Assembly (NCBI GenBank): GCA_964035545.1
Contig: OZ037766.1
Coordinates: forward strand, 31,340,273 to 31,404,272
Source: Bugula neritina
Lineage: Eukaryota > Bryozoa > Gymnolaemata > Cheilostomatida > Bugulidae
Direction of reading: 5' to 3'
Length of the DNA: 64,000 bases
The position numbers and the translations under genes were made by a program. Below the pieces are notes generated by a model. That model worked only from the letters and a program-made list of their open reading frames with translations. It made no database searches and was not told the origin of the DNA. Shown here one piece after another: positions 1-12,145 of this stretch; position 1 is the first letter of the stretch, and every line of letters starts with the position of its first letter.

Positions 1-82
1 TGTTGTTGAACATGTTTTATTGCTCGCAATGCAACACAATTATAATTCAAACCTTGTGATTTATCAATTTATTCCTTTTTAG

Positions 83-2760
83 AAGACAGAATCGAAACCA
101 ACAATAAAGCAACTCGCCTTACTGGGGGTCAAGAAATTTAGAAAAACTGCTGGTGAGTTGAATTTTAAAACTTAATGTTATTGGCAAGTTATCATGGGCC
201 TCATTATTTTACCTCCATATTTGCATTCAGGAGCAGCAGTGAAAATATCGAGTTGGCCTAAGTTCTTTAAATATTTTTGGAAATCTTGGTTAGGAGAGCG
301 AATTAAAATTCTTACAAGAACATATTATATTCTTTTGCTACCTTTCTAATCTAGAACATTTTCTCCATTACTGCACTTACCGATCCAACATTAGCCTAGG
401 GCCACACGGTGCGTATTTTCGCATGCGAAAATTGAAATCACAAGTAGCAAAGGTGTCCACTGTGCGCGTTGAGAAAACCTTCGCACTTGTCGCTCTGCAT
501 TTTCAACGCAAGTGCGAATCGTCTCTGTCGTCGTCACCTAATTGGCTGGTAGCTATTCAGCGAGCCCAATTTCTTTATTTAGTGCTATATTCCAGTAAAT
601 TGCGTTTTATTGAAAGCGAGTGCGATTTAAAAATGAAAGCTTTATTTATCACGCATCGCTGACGCTACAGTGGACACCTTTGCTACTCGTGATTTTAATT
701 TTCGCATGCGAAAATACGCACAGTGTGGCCCTAGGCTAACCTATTTTTGGATGACGCCCCATATTTTCTAGTTCCTCAATATACTCATTGATTGTATGAA
801 AAATAAAACAGCAAAAACAATGCAATAATAACCCATATCTGTTTGTGGCACTTGAAACTGTGCAATGTTTAAATTTTGTATTTTATAATGTAGAAAGCTT
901 ATTGATCTTATGTAAGAATGTTAAATAAGCAGTGATGTCAAACAGTCAAGTTTTGTCTTTTTTAGTAGGCCGTGCTATCTTGATTGGTTCTGCTGCTACC
1001 TTGATTTTCTTCTTGGCCAACATGGGTTCTGCTGGATCTAATGTAAGGACATCTTTGTTTATTTACGTCAGAACTAATGTTGTTTATGTCATTGATTAAT
1101 TATTAATAACTTAAATATTCTTTTATCAAGCAAATTTGTGCAATATTAGCAGTATAATATAATATAAAATAGTATATATAATATAATATAACATAATATG
1201 ATACAAAATAATATTTTAACAAAATTAATGCGTGTAATAAAGCTTCTTGTTGCATAGATGAGTAAGTTAAATTATCTCAAACGTTATAGGCTCTATAGGC
1301 CTATTATTATTATATATTAAATTGTTTAAAAAGTTTTATATGTCGAATACTATATAATATAATTTTTGATTTAAATAGAGCATTATATTCCTGTATTTGA
1401 ATACTTGTAGCCTGATCCCATGGACTTCACTAGTATTTCTCAAGGTCAGTGGACTACAGGATGTGACCAAGAGGTAGCCCAGGTTTTCTATAATGGCACT
1501 AAACCTGCATATACAAGGACCATGTTCAGAGGGCTGTGGTGTAACTGTACTCAGCTGACTGTAGGCTATACCAGCCTTGCTCTTTCAAACCAATACTTAA
1601 TCAATGATAGCTCTGAACTGATTGACGATTGTGTCAGCCTTTGTTTGTTTGACGAAACGATGATTCCTAGAAAATCCAGGAATATTTTACTAGCCTGTCA
1701 ATATACTGGCAGCCAGGTGACGTGGCTTGAAAGACCGGATATCATTACCAGATATCAACACCAGTATGATGGACAAAAGTGGAGAATAAAAGGTCCTTTC
1801 ATTCATGCTCTACATCATTACCGTAGTAATGATGTCGAGCATGCTGAGACACGCCCGCCTGATGATGTACTTTTATGCAACCTGGCATGCTGCAATTTCC
1901 AAGAGTATGGCGGTGAAAAGAGACAGCAGGAGACTTTTGACAACATCACAGTCACACTCCCATGCTTCATCAGCAAAGCTGCAGAATGGAAACAATGTAT
2001 CAAGCATGTTGGAAACTGGGCATGTCACATGACGTTGAAGAATGCAATATCAGACAAGCTGCTGCACCATATTACACGAGCAATAGTACTCTTTTTGCTA
2101 TTCTTCATGCTGCATGCGTGGACATTTGCTAAGACATTAGCCAGCTTCTTGCAAAGAATAAGCTCAAACAGTGCTGGGCAGAGCTGCCTGAGAATCTTGA
2201 CTTTATCTTTACCTGAACAATGTGAAGAAGACCGCTATAATGAGCAAGAATGGGCAGATACTGTGGAACCATCTGAAGACAACCTGGGAGGAATATATGG
2301 TGAAGATATTGCTCATCCACCAAATCTAGTAGCTGGTGCAGCTGGCGGAGATGATGGTGACAGAAATAATAGAAGAGACAGAAATTACAGAGATGACCGA
2401 ATTCGTCCAGAAGAGAATGGTATTGAGGAAGTGGATAATAACGAGTTGCCGGTTGAATGCACCGAAGACAATGACGATACAAACAACACAGAAGTCACAC
2501 CTGAACCAGCGATAGGTGATGTAGATGATGAGTTTGAGCGAGCCACCAACCTTGACACTGCCGGAGCCCACTACGCTGCCATCCCTGAGGCTATAGAAGA
2601 CATTGCTCAACAAGCAGTTGACGAGCAAGCTCCTATGGATTATGACGTGACGGCACAGCCTGCTGGGAACAACCTTCTCTTTGGTTACGGCGAGCCCTGT
2701 TCAGATGAGGAAGAGATACGTCAAGATACCATTGTACATTTTCCTGATGACCAAGACTAA
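83..2760 (+). CDS. 3' part of an unrecognised two-pass membrane protein gene (three exons, 5' end outside window)
   Basis: Exons 83-152, 969-1042 and 1411-2760 join in frame (phases 0/1, 1/0) through consensus acceptors and GT donors to a TAA stop at 2758-2760. The upstream part is beyond the left edge. The second exon is almost entirely a hydrophobic helix (AILIGSAATLIFFLANMGSAG-like). The last exon encodes about 225 residues rich in Cys with several N-glycosylation sequons (NGT, NCT, NIT), then a second helix (AIVLFLLFFMLHAW), then about 200 residues of very acidic, low-complexity tail (runs of D, E and N). A luminal or extracellular Cys-rich domain between two membrane spans with an acidic cytosolic tail is my inference. 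I do not recognise the family. The next gene, SRP19, is convergent, and no clear AATAAA follows the stop. Confidence 0.7.
391..739. mobile_element. MITE-like element with about 68-bp terminal inverted repeats
   Basis: The left end (391-about 459) and the right end (about 671-739) are near-perfect inverted repeats starting TTAGCCTAGGGCCACAC and ending GTGTGGCCCTAGGCTAA. Each arm holds a shorter palindrome around TTTTCGCATGCGAAAA. There is no transposase ORF. The element sits in the intron between exons 83-152 and 969-1042. The flanking dinucleotide TA on both sides would fit a TA target duplication (Tc1/mariner-type), but the ends are self-complementary, so the exact boundary is ambiguous. The 79-codon ORF across it is incidental. 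Confidence 0.75.
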
Positions 2761-3308
2761 AAACATCTATTGTTTATTTTTTATCTTTAATCTACCCGTA
2801 ATATCATTTTATTTTCTATAATCAAAAACTTTGCAAATATGATATGCTTTGTAATATTTAAAGTGTTGCAACTTTGGTTGACCAAATATGAAACATTTTC
2901 TATATTTTTTTATATAATAGTCTTACTTCAAGCTTTTTTAGCATTTATCTTGACTTTATACTTGCATATCACCTGCTTCATGCTTGCATTTATACAAACT
3001 TTACACTGATTATTTAGTATGATACTGTCGAAATGCTTGAAAGATTTTTTTCCAATATAACTAACTTAGTTACATGGAACACTTTCTCACTACGAAAAAA
3101 ATTATTGATACTGATCAAAAATTCAATCTATAGCACTATTTTTACTATTATTATATGTTTTATTGTTATAATCAAATATAAAAGAATAACATATAAAAAC
3201 ATGACTGCACATAAATTGAAAGTATAACAAACAACATTAAATACTATATTTAAAATACCAACAACATGCCCCATCATTGCAAATAACGTCAAGTTTGTGC
3301 AAAATATA
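2761..3308. other. Convergent 3' spacer between the membrane-protein gene and SRP19
   Basis: AT-rich sequence with no coding exon seen. On the minus strand an AATAAA at 3159-3164, about 145 nt past the SRP19 stop, is a plausible SRP19 poly(A) signal. Confidence 0.5.
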
Positions 3309-5758
3309 TCAGCGCTTTTTATTCTTTCCTTTGCTTTTGCCACTGCTTTGCTTAGCCTGCTGGGCAGCTTGTTGCTGAGCTTGATTTTGTTTTTGAATTC
3401 TGGTTTTTAATTTTGGAATCGTCTCTGCTACATACAGCATGAGTGACTTTTCTGCAAGCAAATATTAAAGCATCCATAACAAATTATCAAAGCATCCATA
3501 ACAAGCAACATTGTTAGCTTTAAAGTTTATACAATTCTATGCTAGAAATATTTGTGGCATGATGAGAATTGACACTATAAAGAAATTATTTCACTTATTT
3601 TCAAGTCAAACGCTTATGGCTGTAACACTAAAAATGGTGCTACAAAGAAATCCAAAACTAAATGAACTTATAGAAATAGACTGACAGTGACATTACATCA
3701 TAGAGGTAGACTGACAGTGACATTACATCATAGAAATAGACTGACAGTGACATTACATCATAGAGGTAGACTGACAGTGACAGTACATCATAGAAATAGA
3801 CTGACAGTGACATTACATCATAGAAATAGACTGACAGTGACATTACATCATAGAGGTAGACTGACAGTGACATTACATCATAGAGGTAGACTGACAGTGA
3901 CATTACATCATAGAGGTAGACTGACAGTGACATTACATCATAGAGGTAGACTGACAGTGACATTACATCATAAAAATAGACTGACAGTGTAAAAAGCTTA
4001 CTGGTAGGAAACTTTTCATATTTTGGTTGGCCATTATCATCCTTGAACTGGACTCTGATCCTGCCACGGTATGTCATATCTCGAGGATAAAGCTCACGGG
4101 GATAAGTTTTATTCTGTCAATAAAAAAAGAACTTGCATTTCATACAAAAGAACTAAACTTCTGTAGGTAAGCTAAGCATCACCGAGTCCTGACACAGAAT
4201 CTTAGCTCACATACATTACAGAAAGTTGTAGGAGATATTAGCTGAATAGACATACTGGCATACACAAATATATACTAGAAGCAATTACTAAAACAGAGAC
4301 ACGTACAGCTATATATGAGTAACAGTATAAGGCATATAAATATATGAGAACTATGAATGTGACACAACAAGATATCTTTCTCACCTCTACACCAACAGTA
4401 AGACCAGCAGCCACGCAGACAGTTTTAATTTCTTCATGAGTCGGATTCTCAACAGCCTGTGAATTACAGAAACAAGCTTAGTTCAGCAAACTGGTGAGGG
4501 ACTGTAAGGTAAGAGTTGAACACTAATAGAGTGAGAGAGAAATACACACTAAGGCTACAAAATAGAGAGCCATGAGTTCTCAGCACATAAGGTAAGAAAA
4601 CTCCCAAGTATCTTTCAATCGACAATAATATTTAGTTTGGATTAAAAAAATCAAAGGAGTGAAAACTTAATCTGGCTACAAAACCCCTTTAAGAAATTAG
4701 ATACAATTGAATATAACCTTAGGTAAATTGCTTAATATTAGTTGGAGACACATTAAAGACACAATATATCAAAACTACTCTAAGCAAGATAAGTAGAGTC
4801 TAATCTATGTCAAAATTTTAAATTGATATGAATATTCTAGTTAATTTAAATTGATTTCAATACTGATACAGGTAGCACAATCAAGCCACCATTTAAATAC
4901 AATAGCTAATAACCATATCTGTAAAAACACCGAAAATACAGTGGGTTGTTCATTCACTTAGATTTCATAAGTTTACATCAACACTTGTTGTAAGTGTAGG
5001 AAATTCAAGTCTCTTCTGATTTAGACTTCCCAAATTTTCAAATTTCAATGGATCATCTTAAATTTTCAGGGTAAAGCAATTAAGTGAGCAAGTCAAGTCA
5101 ATGTGTATTTAGAACTGAAATTCAGTTAGTGTTACGCGACTTTAAATAATTGAGTCAGCAAGTACTCCAGTTCACATAACTTAAGGTTAGATTCAACATT
5201 AGTAAAATTTCGAAAAATTCAAACCTGGTCTTTAGGTATTCGTCTTCCATCACTAACTGTTTTCTTGCTGTTGATATAAGCAGGGTAGAAGCACATCCAT
5301 CTAAAACAAAATTCAAAGAAATTGTATTTTATAAAGAATCAAAGTAAAATTTTTGAGTTTAGTCATAGTTTATTAGATTTAGTATTACTAATACTAATAG
5401 TAATAGTAATAAATTATAAACATAATCTGATAATGATAATACTACAAACCTAAACTATACAAACTATAACAAACTTGAATAATATTTTCTTTTGAACACA
5501 CTGATAGCATTTAATTATTGATTATAATAAAAACAATATAAATAGTGCGACTAACACTATTACTATTAGTATTAAATTTAATAATTCAAATTGTGATGAG
5601 TTAAATTTTAAATTAATTGTCCGTGCTTCCAGTTCTACATTTCAAGTTTTTTCGCTGAAAGTGAAAGCTTTTTTTAAATTATTCATTAAATTCAATGAAG
5701 TAAGTAAGTACCTTTCACGATCTGAAAACTTGAAAGATGGGTCAAAAGGCCGAGCCAT
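3309..5758 (-). CDS. SRP19: Signal recognition particle 19 kDa protein
   Basis: Five exons on the minus strand: 5712-5758, 5225-5300, 4385-4456, 4002-4113 and 3309-3451. They splice in frame to 149 residues; human SRP19 is about 144. Family hallmarks are visible: the start with RWMCFYPAYINSKKT and GRRIP, then AVENPTHEEI, the YRGRIRVQ core strand, SLMLYVAE.IPKLK, and a Gln/Lys-rich basic tail ending KGKNKKR. SRP19 binds helices 6 and 8 of SRP RNA, is imported to the nucleolus for SRP assembly, and lets SRP54 join the particle. The start is the first ATG in the conserved frame. Intron 4 (3452-4001) carries an 11-unit 30-bp minisatellite that stays open in the exon 4 reading frame. The gene is divergent from the acid phosphatase gene (start 7119). 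Confidence 0.95.
3671..3990. repeat. 30-bp minisatellite in SRP19 intron 4
   Basis: About 11 tandem 30-bp units of the type TAGAxxTAGACTGACAGTGA followed by CATTACATCA. Two variants, with AA or GG at the variable dinucleotide, are interspersed; one unit carries CAGTACATCA and one carries TAAAAATAGA. The unit length is a multiple of three, so long ORFs run through it on both strands. On the minus strand it reads as a decapeptide repeat (SLSVYLYDVM). Confidence 0.95.
5380..5600. repeat. Degenerate trinucleotide-like simple sequence in SRP19 intron 1
   Basis: Mixed ACT/AGT/ATT/AAT motifs (TTAGTATTACTAATACTAAT and similar), impure and without a fixed unit. It lies 110-380 bp downstream of the SRP19 start codon. 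Confidence 0.7.
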
Positions 5759-6079
5759 CGTCAAAATTTAGATTGATACTTCCACGTTATTTGTTAACTT
5801 TTACTATTAGGTTCTTCTTTCTGTAGCTGCTGTAAACAATTTGGGATGTGTAACTTCAATGCTCTCGTTTGAAAAAGGCTAGAAAAAAAGTGTAGCTCTA
5901 TTTATCTCTTAATAAAAATACAACGCATATTTATATTATGCTTGTAACATAATATAACACATCAATGCTGCATTTTCTTATTGTCTGTGTGTGCGGGTTC
6001 ACTGTTCCGCCCAACGTATTGCGTCCAAGTTAGTATGACAGGACTTGATGGCTATTGTAACAGCTTCCAATTATTACTT

Positions 6080-6790
6080 TGATTTTTATTAAAGTTTACA
6101 TTAAATTAATGATAATCATGATCATCTGATTATCATAATGATAATCATAATGATAATGATAATGTACATAGTTATAATATGCATATTACATATTTATATT
6201 GATATATAATACAAAGAAACATATGATACAAATAATATTGTTTATGATTTTCTCAAATTAAGATAATTATTATCATTCAAACATTCAATTCCATAACCAT
6301 GGTGATTGGTGATGACTAAACTAAAACTGTAAACACTAAGAGTAAGACTAAGTGTTCGACTTAGTGTAACTCAGTCTTATAGTTATAGTTAATGTTAGTC
6401 ATTGCCAATACTATTACTATATAATTATAAGTATAATTATAATTAATTATACTTATAGTTATACCTTCACGGCTTCACCTTAGTCTAATAACTAATAAGT
6501 TATAACTATAAGTAATCACACTAACAGTAACACTGTGAGACTGAGAGTGAGTGTTAATGGCAATGACACTGGACTACAGACTAAACCACGGCTACGCCTA
6601 CTACCACTGCAGCTATCTATAAACATGAGTTTAACTATAATGATAATGATAATCATAGTGAAAATTGATAATTTAAATTAAATTTAATAATCATAACAAA
6701 ATTAAATACTAAGTCTAATAGTAATACTAATAGTAATTTATTACTGTATCAGGAATGCTATAACTAATAGTAATGCTAATACTAAAAGGT
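6080..6790. repeat. Degenerate simple-sequence domain between the divergent SRP19 and ACP7 genes
   Basis: A succession of impure blocks: GATAATCAT-type, then TATAGTTATA-type, then a short GAGACTGAGAGTGAGTG stretch, then AATAGTAATACTAATAG. No coding exon is seen. It fills much of the shared 5' spacer of the two genes. Confidence 0.7.
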
Positions 6791-7118
6791 AAATACTGAT
6801 GCACCTCGTGGCCACCCATTTTATTTGCAATTTTTAAAAATAAATTAATCTTAGGATCTAATCTTTCATTCCTCAGATTCAATTTTTTTTAGTGATTCTG
6901 CAACTTTTTCTCTCAATGCCAAACATGTGTGCTTTCCACTTCAACAGTAATAAAACTTTAAATTGAAAACTAGCAGTGGTTTTCATGTTGCCTATTTGGG
7001 TTTTTATTTTTGTTGTAGCAATGATTAAGTTCCCATGGTTATCTCAGAAAGATACAGTACGTCACTGCACACTTATAGATAAAAGTTACACACCTGTTAA
7101 TATTTCCACCTCTTTAGA

Positions 7119-10100
7119 ATGAATATTACCATAGCCGCTTTACTTTTGCTGCTACTGTGTGGGTTTATTGGTACAAAAGGTACATATTTATATTTTTCGT
7201 TTATCGATATTTATGTTTAGCTACCTGCTACTAAGAGAATTCTTTAAAATTTGTGTATTAATTTTTTTATGTTGAATATTTAGTTTAATTTATAAATTAC
7301 AGTTTGTGTTTCTAGCACTGTGAGATGTACCGTTTCAACGTAAAGGTGTGCATGTGAATATATATATAAGTCAATTCACTTGTAGATGTATTGTTGCCCA
7401 GCATCAAGCATTTACCAGAAGCTGCTGATGAAATTATTTCTGAGTTTAAACCTACTATAGGCAGTCTTCCAGAGCAAGTTCATCTTTCTCTTGGTAAGGA
7501 TGCAGCTTGCTGTATGCAAATTCTTTTCAAAGTCTCTCAATTTCAAAGTGAGAATAAACTTTTCAAGTATAGCTTTCATCAAGAGCACAAAATGCCTCTG
7601 ATTTAAAACTTTCTCTAAAATAGTTGAACTGTTCCTTTTAGGCGATGACGCGTATTCAATGGTTGTCCTGTGGTCTACTGCTGAAGAGCAGGAGGAAGAA
7701 AACTCCTATATTCACTATGGTGTAGGAGAAGACAACTTCACACTCACAGTAGAGGCACAGTCTGAGGACCTAAGCAATGGTAACCCTCTCGGATGTAAAG
7801 GTAAATATTGTTATACTAAGTAGCACTTAGCAGTAGTGAGTACAACTTAGTGTTATGGAAAGAGACAGTATTGAACATTACTCTGTTGTTTAGTAATGAG
7901 TATTTATTTTCCAACAGGTAATATTGAGTAGTACTTGATATTACTGAGTAATACTTAGTTTTACTGAGTAGTGTCTGGTATTATTGAGTATTACTTGGTA
8001 TTACTGAGTATCACTTGATATTACTGAGTAGTACTTATGTTTCATCACCAGGTGTTTATCGCGGAGTAATGAAAGACTTAGTACCTGGTCAAATGCACTC
8101 GTATCGAGTACAAACCGGCAGACACTTTAGCAGGAAGTACTTGTTCAAGTGCCCCGACTCTGAGGCTAATCAGTCTACCAGCTTTCTCGTGTATGGTGAC
8201 TTGGGCATACTCGGGGGTGAGTGGATTATGTTGACTCTAATTATTAAAAGGTTGGTGAAGCATTTTTCTCTCTAATACCACACATTGTAATGCACCTTCA
8301 TTGTAACATATTTTAGTTTTATGTTTATGAAAAATTTAACCAATTGAATATTTTACCAACCTAGCAGTAATTAACTAAGTCTCATCTTCTGTGCAACAAT
8401 TGATAGGTTAATTTTGGTGTGGCTAATGTTAATTTTTTTAAATTAGAACTCAATCCTTTGCCCGTTATACCATTACGAGAGTGTCTAAAGTACCACCCTC
8501 TCTGTTTTGCAGGTGGTTATACATTGGCTAGACTAATTACTGAGGCTAAGAGTGAGAAGTATAGTGCTGTGATACATGTTGGAGATTTCGCTTACGATTT
8601 CCACTCTAATGGCGGTCGTCGAGGTGCTGTATACTATCAACATTATATTAGCCAATCAAGTGTTTTATGCTGCAACACATTAACCAATAAGGTAGCTTGG
8701 TTGAACATATGAAATATGTGTTACAGGTGATGATTTCATGAGGAGTTTAGTCCCCATTGCCTCTAGACTCCCCTATATGCACTCGGTCGGAAATCATGAG
8801 ATACCTTTCGCCTTTATGCACTACAGGTTCCGGTTTAGCTCCCCGGGCACCCTCTGGCCTATCCCTTTATACAGAGTAAGTAATGTCTATTCCTTTATAC
8901 AGAGTAAGTAATGTCTATTCCCCTATACAGAGTAAGTACACTTTATACAGAGTAAGTAATATCTATTCCTTTATACAGAGTAAGTACATTCTATCCCTCT
9001 ATACATATAATATAGTTTTATAGCGTATAACACAGTGGTATAGAATTATGTTGAGTAGTGATAATATAGTATTCTAATACGTTAGTCTGGTTGTAGATGT
9101 GGTACAGCTTCCACATGGGTCTGGTCCACTTCATAAGTTACTCTACTGAAGTGTATTACACTTACAATCAGATGTACGTCTCAGCACAGTACAAGTGGTT
9201 GACAGAAGAGCTACAGGAAGCTAACAGGTACTAATAGCAGCACATTCTCTCTGTGTAGTGTTATGTAATGTTATGTAAGTGTAGAGTACATCCTGCATTG
9301 TCATGTTGGTCGCTATGGCAACGCTCTGCAAGTGACTAAAGCACTGCATAATATTTGCTGCTTTACTATTGAAGTTAAAGAGAACATGTCCAACATATTA
9401 TGTTCAGATATTTCCATTACACGTAATTTACTAGAATTAATGTTCAGAACTCTTGTTATTGTGAAAATCCTAAAAGATATTTAGGCTACCATATATGATA
9501 ATTTTATATGTGTGGCTTTTTGTATATATTTCACCAGTTTTTTTATTTGCTGTAGTATAATATTGTTTGAATGTAATATGCATTACTTATTTCCATTCTA
9601 CATGCATATATTACAATATCAAGTTACTACATAATACAGTAGACTAAAATTCAGTATAATTATACAATGTAACCTAATATACTATGCTGTATATACTATG
9701 ATGAAGGAACAGAGATACAAGGCCCTGGGTGATAGTGTTTGGGCACAGACCTATGTACTGCTCTAATTTCAATAATGATGACTGTACAAAAAATGTAAGT
9801 ATTCGTTAGACTTATATTCCTATAACATAATATCATTAATAGAGTGATAGGCCATTGTTTCCAGACCTGCCAATGCTGCTTCTAATAATAGATTATTTAA
9901 AACAGTTTCTTTCATATGCAGAAGTTTCTATTTTTCCAACGTAGTTTTCGCAGTTTACTGTTGGTGCAGCTGATCATTGTTTGGAGTTGTGCATCCTTAT
10001 ATATCAGTAAAGGGAGGACAATTCTAGTCAGTTCAATGCAATTGCAGTGGAAAGTTCATTTTACTTGATATTAGAGTTCAGATATAAGATAAGATTATTT

Positions 10101-11829
10101 ATAGTGGAACTTGCAAACTATTTTATGCATTCTAAAGAATGATGATGCAGAACACTGTGTAAGTAAGTTGGGGTTTTTTGTGGATATTGTAGCGATCACA
10201 GCTCCGCATGGAACCCCACAACTTAGAGAGATTATTCCACGAGCAGGGAGTTGATCTAATTATTCAGGCCCACGAACATTCATATGAACGGCTGTACCCG
10301 CTCTTTGATGGTGCGCTAAGTTCTCAGTCTATGATATGTTCACAGTCTATTGCTCTTTCTAAGTTTTTGCTGTTGAGTCAGTTATTTCAATAACAATATA
10401 GGTCATAGGGCCAACTCCTCTCAACCTGTCCTTGTTTCAACTGTTGTTTTCTTTTATATATTTTAATACATATTCACATGAAATTATATATAGTATATTA
10501 GAATTTACCTAACTGATTCTAATGAATCATGGTTTTTAAAAGTATTATATCAATAACTTTGCTTTTTATTAGTTTAATTTAAGCAAGCAATTGATTTAAA
10601 ATTAGTGTTCAAGATATGTTTATGTCGATTTTATTCTATTTGAATTTGTCCAGATGAAATGCTACTAGTTTAGTTACTGGGTATTTGCTATTGATTTGCA
10701 GGTGTACAGACAGACTGTAGCTACGTTAACCCCAAGGCAGCCATTCACATCATAGCCGGATCAGCGGGCTGTAATGAGAGAGAAATGTTATGCGCTGATG
10801 TTATTCTAGGCAAGCCACACCATTGGTCAGCTAAAAGGTACCACTTCCCTCATTGGCTAAATTTCTTTCATGAACACATTAGGTTGCTGTATCTCCCAAC
10901 TTTATAGCGATCTGTTATAGGTAAAAATGTTATAGTTTAATGTCTATTACCTTAAATATGTGTGCATTAGTAAAATGCAGTTCATTATGTAGCCTCTATG
11001 AAGGAAAGGCTCCTATAATGTAGAATAGAGGCATACAGTCATCATCCACTTACATCATACACTTACATCTTACACTTACAGTTACACTTACATCTTACAC
11101 TTACATCATACACTTACATCATACACTTACATCATCCACTTACATCATACACTTACATCATCCACTTACATCATACACTTACAGTTACACTTACATCATA
11201 CACTTACAGTTACACTTACATCATACACTTACAGTTACACTTACATCATACACTTACAGTTACACTTACATCATACACTTACATCTTACACTTACATCAT
11301 ACACTTACATCATCCACTTACATCATACACTTACAGTTACACTTACATCTTACACTTACATCATACACTTACATCATACACTTACATCATCCACTTACAT
11401 CATACACTTACATCATCCACTTACATCATACACTTACAGTTACACTTACATCATACACTTACATCATACACTTACAGTTACACTTACATCATACACTTAC
11501 AGTTACACTTACATCATACACTTACAGTTACACTTACATCATACACTTACAGTTACACTTACATCATACACTTACAGTTACACTTACATCATACACTTAC
11601 AGCTACATCGTACACTAAGTTATACTCACTGATGTTATAAACTGGTTACAGATCCTGGCTACCGGGACTCAATGGTTACGCCAGACTGAATGTTATAAAC
11701 TCTACCCACCTGAACTGGCAGCAGGTGATGTCCATCACAGATCAGCCTCTCGACCAGTTTTACATTGTACAAGAGCATCATGGGCCCAGACAGGAAGTAG
11801 TAGAGAGAAGGTGCAAGCGGCAGCGATGA
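7119..11829 (+). CDS. ACP7: Acid phosphatase type 7 (purple acid phosphatase family)
   Basis: Eleven exons: 7119-7179, 7386-7493, 7642-7800, 8052-8216, 8513-8623, 8727-8875, 9097-9227, 9713-9794, 10193-10310, 10702-10837 and 11652-11829. They join in frame to 465 residues. The start gives a signal peptide (MNITIAALLLLLLCGF), so the product should be secreted or lysosomal. The five metallophosphoesterase blocks are all present: GDLG (D159), GDFAYD (D189, Y192), GNHE (N224), FGHRPMYC (H306) and AHEHSYER (H349, H351). These residues ligate the Fe(III)/divalent metal pair that hydrolyses phosphate monoesters. The N-terminal part (VHLSLG...VVLWST) is the fibronectin-like domain of plant-type PAPs, and the C-terminal FYIVQEHH block matches ACP7. 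Intron 3 and intron 10 hold tandem repeats, and intron 6 begins with five copies of its own splice donor. The gene is convergent with TYW2. Confidence 0.93.
7916..8038. repeat. About 20-bp tandem repeat in ACP7 intron 3
   Basis: Roughly six impure units around TATTACTGAGTAGTACTTGA. It ends about 13 bp before the acceptor of the 8052-8216 exon. Confidence 0.75.
8864..9000 (+). repeat. 28-bp tandem repeat carrying the exon 6 splice donor of ACP7
   Basis: The end of exon 6 plus its donor (CTTTATACAGA, then GTAAGTAATG) is repeated about five times in tandem. Each copy holds an intact CAGAGTAAGTA donor. The first copy contains the true boundary at 8875/8876, and the last copies are truncated or diverged. 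The 28-bp step is not a multiple of three. Confidence 0.9.
11039..11620. repeat. 12/13-bp minisatellite in the last ACP7 intron
   Basis: About 45 short units of two kinds, CACTTACATCATA-type and ACTTACAGTTAC-type. They are arranged in higher-order blocks over nearly 600 bp, close upstream of the terminal coding exon (11652). Confidence 0.95.
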
Positions 11830-12145
11830 TACTCTAAGTGTATTCTGTGACAATAATTCTTTAGATGTATTCTGTGGCAATAATGGTAACAGGTGCGAAC
11901 TGTGGCACAAGTGTTGGTTGAGATACTAGTTTTACAGGTTACTGTTAGTGATCCCATATTATAATATTTATATTTATTTTAAATGTGGAGTCTTTGCAAT
12001 ATTGTGATCTCATTTTTAAAAGCTTTTAAGCAATTTTGACTTTGTAATATTTTTAAGCAAGTTTATTTTTGTAAATAGAATAACAGTTTCCCATAGATTT
12101 TATATACAGACTTCAGATAGAAACATAAAATAGCATTATATACAG

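Noticed and set aside
3671-3990. Regular 30-bp repeats resembling a CRISPR array
   Set aside because: Units are directly adjacent with no unique spacers, lie in a eukaryotic intron and vary only at a dinucleotide. It is a minisatellite.
3687-3992. 101-codon plus-strand ORF of HHRGRLTVTL repeats
   Set aside because: By-product of a repeat unit divisible by three; antisense to SRP19 intron 4, with no start context or splice partners.
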